Source: AP-15 sp036008325 (GTDB taxonomy: Bacteria > Pseudomonadota > Alphaproteobacteria > ATCC43930 > CGMCC-115725). From it: a stretch of 7,338 nt of DNA. The first letter of the stretch is position 1. Each line of letters opens with the position of its first letter. This document shows positions 5,047 to 7,338 of this stretch, one piece after another. The notes under the pieces were generated by a model. That model was not told the origin of the DNA. It saw only the letters and a program-made list of their open reading frames with translations, and ran no database searches. The stretch is from contig DASYNW010000217.1 of assembly GCA_036008325.1 (NCBI GenBank), forward strand, positions 1 through 7,338, read 5' to 3'. Both the position numbers and the translations under genes were made by a program.

Positions 5047-7095
5047 TCAGCCGCGCCCCGGCACGACAATGTCGAGCCAGCCGAGCGGGGTTGCCACGGC
5101 GCGGTCGCCGGGGCGCAGCAGGACCGTGGTCATCGCCCCCTCGATAATCGCCGGGCCGGGGATCGCCTGCGATGGGGCCAATGCATCGAAATCCCACACC
5201 GGCGCCGCGACCCAATCGTCGAGATAGATGCGGTGCTCGGCGCGGGGCGAGGCCGGCGCGGCCGCGGCCAGGGCGGGCTCCTGCGGCAGGGCGGAGAGGA
5301 TGCCGCTGACGGCGACGCGGGCATTGACCAGCACCGTCTCCTGGTCGGGTGAGGCATAGGTGTAGAGCTCCTGGTGGCGGCGGTGAAAGCGCTCGACGAT
5401 CTGCGGCAGCGGGTCGGCCGCTTCCCAATCGACATCGTCGAGCGGCACCGCGACCTCGAACACCTGCTCGCCATAGCGCATCTCGACCGAGCGGGTGGCC
5501 CGCGCCGGTCCGGCGAACCCGGCGCGCAGCCGCGCCATTCCCTCGGCCTCCAGCTCGGCGAAGAGCCGCTTGACCGCGCCCCCGTCGAGCGCCCTTGTGT
5601 CGCCGATATGGGTGCGCGCCACCTCGAAGCGCAGATCGGTCGCCAGCATGCCCCAGGCCGACAGCACCGCGGCGACCCGCGGCACGATGACCCGCGTGAG
5701 GTCGAGCTGGCGGGCGATCTCGGTCGCGTGCAGCCCCGAGGCGCCGCCAAAGGCGAGCAGCGCAAAGCGCCGCGGATCGACGCCGCGCCGCACCGAGACG
5801 AGCCGCACCCCCTCGGCCATGCCGGTGTTGACGACGCGATGGATGCCGTGCGCCGCGGCCAGCCGATCGACGCCGAGCGCGGTGGCGATGCGGTCGACCG
5901 CCGCCTCGGCCGCGCCCCGGTCGAGCTTGCGCCGACCGCCGAGAAAGCTCGACGGGTCGAGATAGCCCAGCACCAGGTTGGCGTCGGTGACCGTCGCCTC
6001 GGCGCCGCCCTGACCGTAGCAGGCCGGGCCCGGAACCGCACCGGCGCTTGCCGGGCCGACATGCAGGATGCCGCCCTGGTCGACCCGCGCAATCGAGCCG
6101 CCGCCGGCGCCGATGCTGGCGATGTCGAGGCTGTTGAGCGCGATCGTGTGACCGGCGGCGCGGCGGCTATTGGCCAGACCCGGCCGGCCGTCGACGATCA
6201 GCGAAATGTCGGTGCTGGTGCCGCCCATGTCGAACGGGATCAGATTGCCTTCGCCGACCAGCCGCGCCGCGTGGACGCTGCCGGCGACCCCGCCCGCCGG
6301 CCCGGACAGCACGGCACCCGCCGCCAGCCGGCCCGCCTCGGCGATCGGCGCCACCCCGCCATGCGACTGGATGATCAGGATCGGCCCGGCATACCCGGCT
6401 TCGGCCAGCCGCTGTTCGAGGCGGGCGAGATAGCGCGCCACGGCCGGCCCGACATAGGCGTTGACCACTGTCGTCGAGACCCGCTCGAATTCCTTGATCT
6501 GCGGCAGCACCTCGGCCGATAGCGAGACATAAACTCCGGGCAGCTCGTGTTCGAGCGCCGCGCGCGTCGCCTGCTCGTGGCTCGGGTCGCGCCAGGCGTG
6601 CAGATAGCACACCGCCACCGCCTCGACCCGCTCGCGCTTCAGCACTGCGATCGCGTGGTCGAGCGACGCCCGATCGAGCGGTGTTTCGACCCGGCCGTCG
6701 CCGCGCAGCCGCTCGCGCACCCCCAGCCGCAGCCGGCGCGGCACCAGCTGCTCGGGCGGCGGCAGGCGCAGGTTGTAGCGGTCATCCTTGAGCCCCTCGC
6801 GCATCTCGATCACGTCGCGATGCCCCGCGGTGGTCAACAGCCCGACCCGCGCGCCGGTGCGCTGCAGCAGCGCGTTGGTGGCGACCGTGGTGCCGTGCAC
6901 GATGCGCTCGGTCTCCCCCAGCAGCGCCGCGCGCTCCAGGCCAAGCCTGAGGGCCAACAGATCGAGGCCGTCGAACACCCCGAGCGACGGGTCGTCGGGG
7001 GTCGAGGGCGCCTTTTCCAGGGTCGCCTCGCCGCGATCGTCGACCGCCACCAGATCGGTAAAGGTGCCGCCGACATCGATGCCGATCCGGAACAT
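5047..7095 (-). CDS. Hydantoinase/oxoprolinase family protein, HyuA (N-methylhydantoinase A) type
   Basis: This belongs to the ASKHA-fold ATPase family of N-methylhydantoinase A, the A half of 5-oxoprolinase, and the ATP-binding subunits of acetone and acetophenone carboxylases. These use ATP to activate a lactam or ketone carbonyl, usually with a HyuB-type partner. The protein is 682 aa, the normal length for a stand-alone A subunit. The N-terminal domain shows GIDVGGTFTDLV (5-16) and HGTTVATNALLQR (67-79). The central domain shows GGVAP (246-250), LSGPAGGVAGS (263-273), FDMGGTSTDISLI (288-300), IGAGGGSIA (328-336) and PGPACYG (355-361). The C-terminal part, from about 500 on, holds the usual beta-rich domain ending IPGPAIIEGAMTT. 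Glycine-rich phosphate-binding loops are intact, so it looks functional. It begins 3 bp after the rlmH stop, with its ribosome site inside rlmH. No HyuB gene follows; the next genes are VOC and TPR. The substrate cannot be told from sequence. Confidence 0.94.
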   Translation of the reverse strand: MFRIGIDVGGTFTDLVAVDDRGEATLEKAPSTPDDPSLGVFDGLDLLALRLGLERAALLGETERIVHGTTVATNALLQRTGARVGLLTTAGHRDVIEMREGLKDDRYNLRLPPPEQLVPRRLRLGVRERLRGDGRVETPLDRASLDHAIAVLKRERVEAVAVCYLHAWRDPSHEQATRAALEHELPGVYVSLSAEVLPQIKEFERVSTTVVNAYVGPAVARYLARLEQRLAEAGYAGPILIIQSHGGVAPIAEAGRLAAGAVLSGPAGGVAGSVHAARLVGEGNLIPFDMGGTSTDISLIVDGRPGLANSRRAAGHTIALNSLDIASIGAGGGSIARVDQGGILHVGPASAGAVPGPACYGQGGAEATVTDANLVLGYLDPSSFLGGRRKLDRGAAEAAVDRIATALGVDRLAAAHGIHRVVNTGMAEGVRLVSVRRGVDPRRFALLAFGGASGLHATEIARQLDLTRVIVPRVAAVLSAWGMLATDLRFEVARTHIGDTRALDGGAVKRLFAELEAEGMARLRAGFAGPARATRSVEMRYGEQVFEVAVPLDDVDWEAADPLPQIVERFHRRHQELYTYASPDQETVLVNARVAVSGILSALPQEPALAAAAPASPRAEHRIYLDDWVAAPVWDFDALAPSQAIPGPAIIEGAMTTVLLRPGDRAVATPLGWLDIVVPGRG

Positions 7096-7098
7096 CGC

Positions 7099-7338
7099 TT
7101 ACTCCCGGTGATAGGGATGGCCGGCAAGGATCTGCTGGGCGCGGTAGAGCTGCTCGAGCAGCATGCCGCGAACCAGCAGATGCGGCCAGGTCATCGGCCC
7201 GAGCGCCAAGGCCGCCTCGGCATGGTCGAGGACCGCAGCGCCGAGCCCCTCGACGCCGCCGATGGCAAAGGCGAGTTCGCCGCAGCCGCGGTCGCGCCAT
7301 ATGGCGATGCGGGCGGCGAGATCGCGGCTCGACCACGG
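7099..7338 (-). CDS. rlmH: 23S rRNA (pseudouridine1915-N3)-methyltransferase RlmH, N-terminus cut by window edge
   Basis: RlmH is a SPOUT-class methyltransferase that adds a methyl group from S-adenosylmethionine to pseudouridine 1915 in helix 69 of 23S rRNA in assembled ribosomes. Only the last 79 residues plus TAA are here; the full protein is usually about 155 aa, so roughly the first half lies beyond the right edge. The visible part carries the knot loop FAIGGVEGLG, the segment TWPHLLVRGMLLEQLYRAQQ, and the invariant C-terminal tail HPYHRE, which is diagnostic for the family and contributes to the active site. In many proteobacteria rlmH follows rsfS, but that side is outside the window. 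Downstream it is coupled to the hydantoinase A gene. Confidence 0.96.
   Translation of the reverse strand, partial: PWSSRDLAARIAIWRDRGCGELAFAIGGVEGLGAAVLDHAEAALALGPMTWPHLLVRGMLLEQLYRAQQILAGHPYHRE
7102..7106 (-). promoter_or_regulatory. Ribosome binding site of hyuA inside the end of rlmH
   Basis: On the minus strand GGGAG overlaps the last two sense codons of rlmH (CGG GAG, Arg-Glu). The TAA stop and one codon follow, so the spacing to the hyuA ATG is 6 nt. This arrangement is typical of translational coupling and supports the start at 7095. Confidence 0.7.

Noticed and set aside
5374..6522. 382-codon open frame on the plus strand inside the hydantoinase A gene
   Set aside because: It is antisense to a gene with clear motifs along its whole length, and its Arg/Ala/Asp-rich translation has no recognisable domain.

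Overview
The window is very GC-rich (roughly 70% by eye), densely coded, and reads as chromosomal DNA from a Gram-negative alphaproteobacterium. This is an inference from the base composition, the short gaps between genes, and the style of the ParA-like ATPase, the Sua5-type synthase and RlmH. I would not name a genus. No insertion sequence, integrase, tRNA, rRNA, CRISPR array or phage gene was seen.

Layout from left to right. (1) A ParA-like partition ATPase on the minus strand runs off the left edge (1-548). (2) A complete small-subunit catalase, katA, lies just upstream of it on the same strand (613-2073), with a recognisable promoter that sits inside an imperfect 33-bp dyad (2095-2127). 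(3) Divergent from katA, on the plus strand, is a Sua5-type threonylcarbamoyl-AMP synthase for tRNA t6A formation (about 2228-3187). It ends in a tight GC hairpin (3177-3196) whose loop contains its stop codon. (4) Converging on it from the minus strand is a two-gene unit: a GLOD5-like VOC protein (4567-4935) followed by a TTC38-like tetratricopeptide protein (3203-4525). (5) Upstream of these, still on the minus strand, is a full-length hydantoinase/oxoprolinase A-type protein (5047-7095). It starts 3 bp after the stop codon of rlmH, of which only the C-terminal 79 codons are in the window (7099-7338).

How the genes fit together. rlmH and the hydantoinase A gene are almost certainly co-transcribed and translationally coupled: the Shine-Dalgarno of the second lies in the last codons of the first. 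The VOC and TPR genes are separated by 41 bp and probably form one unit, which may or may not be an extension of the rlmH-hyuA transcript across a 111-bp gap holding a small inverted repeat. The functions are mostly housekeeping (tRNA and rRNA modification, peroxide defence, partition ATPase) plus three proteins of uncertain substrate.

I do not see a clearly undescribed system. The parts most worth a second look are the orphan hydantoinase A fused to an rRNA-methyltransferase operon, the pairing of two bacterial relatives of poorly characterised human proteins (GLOD5 and TTC38), and the katA promoter dyad. Two real genes are cut by the window edges (parA-like at the left, rlmH at the right).
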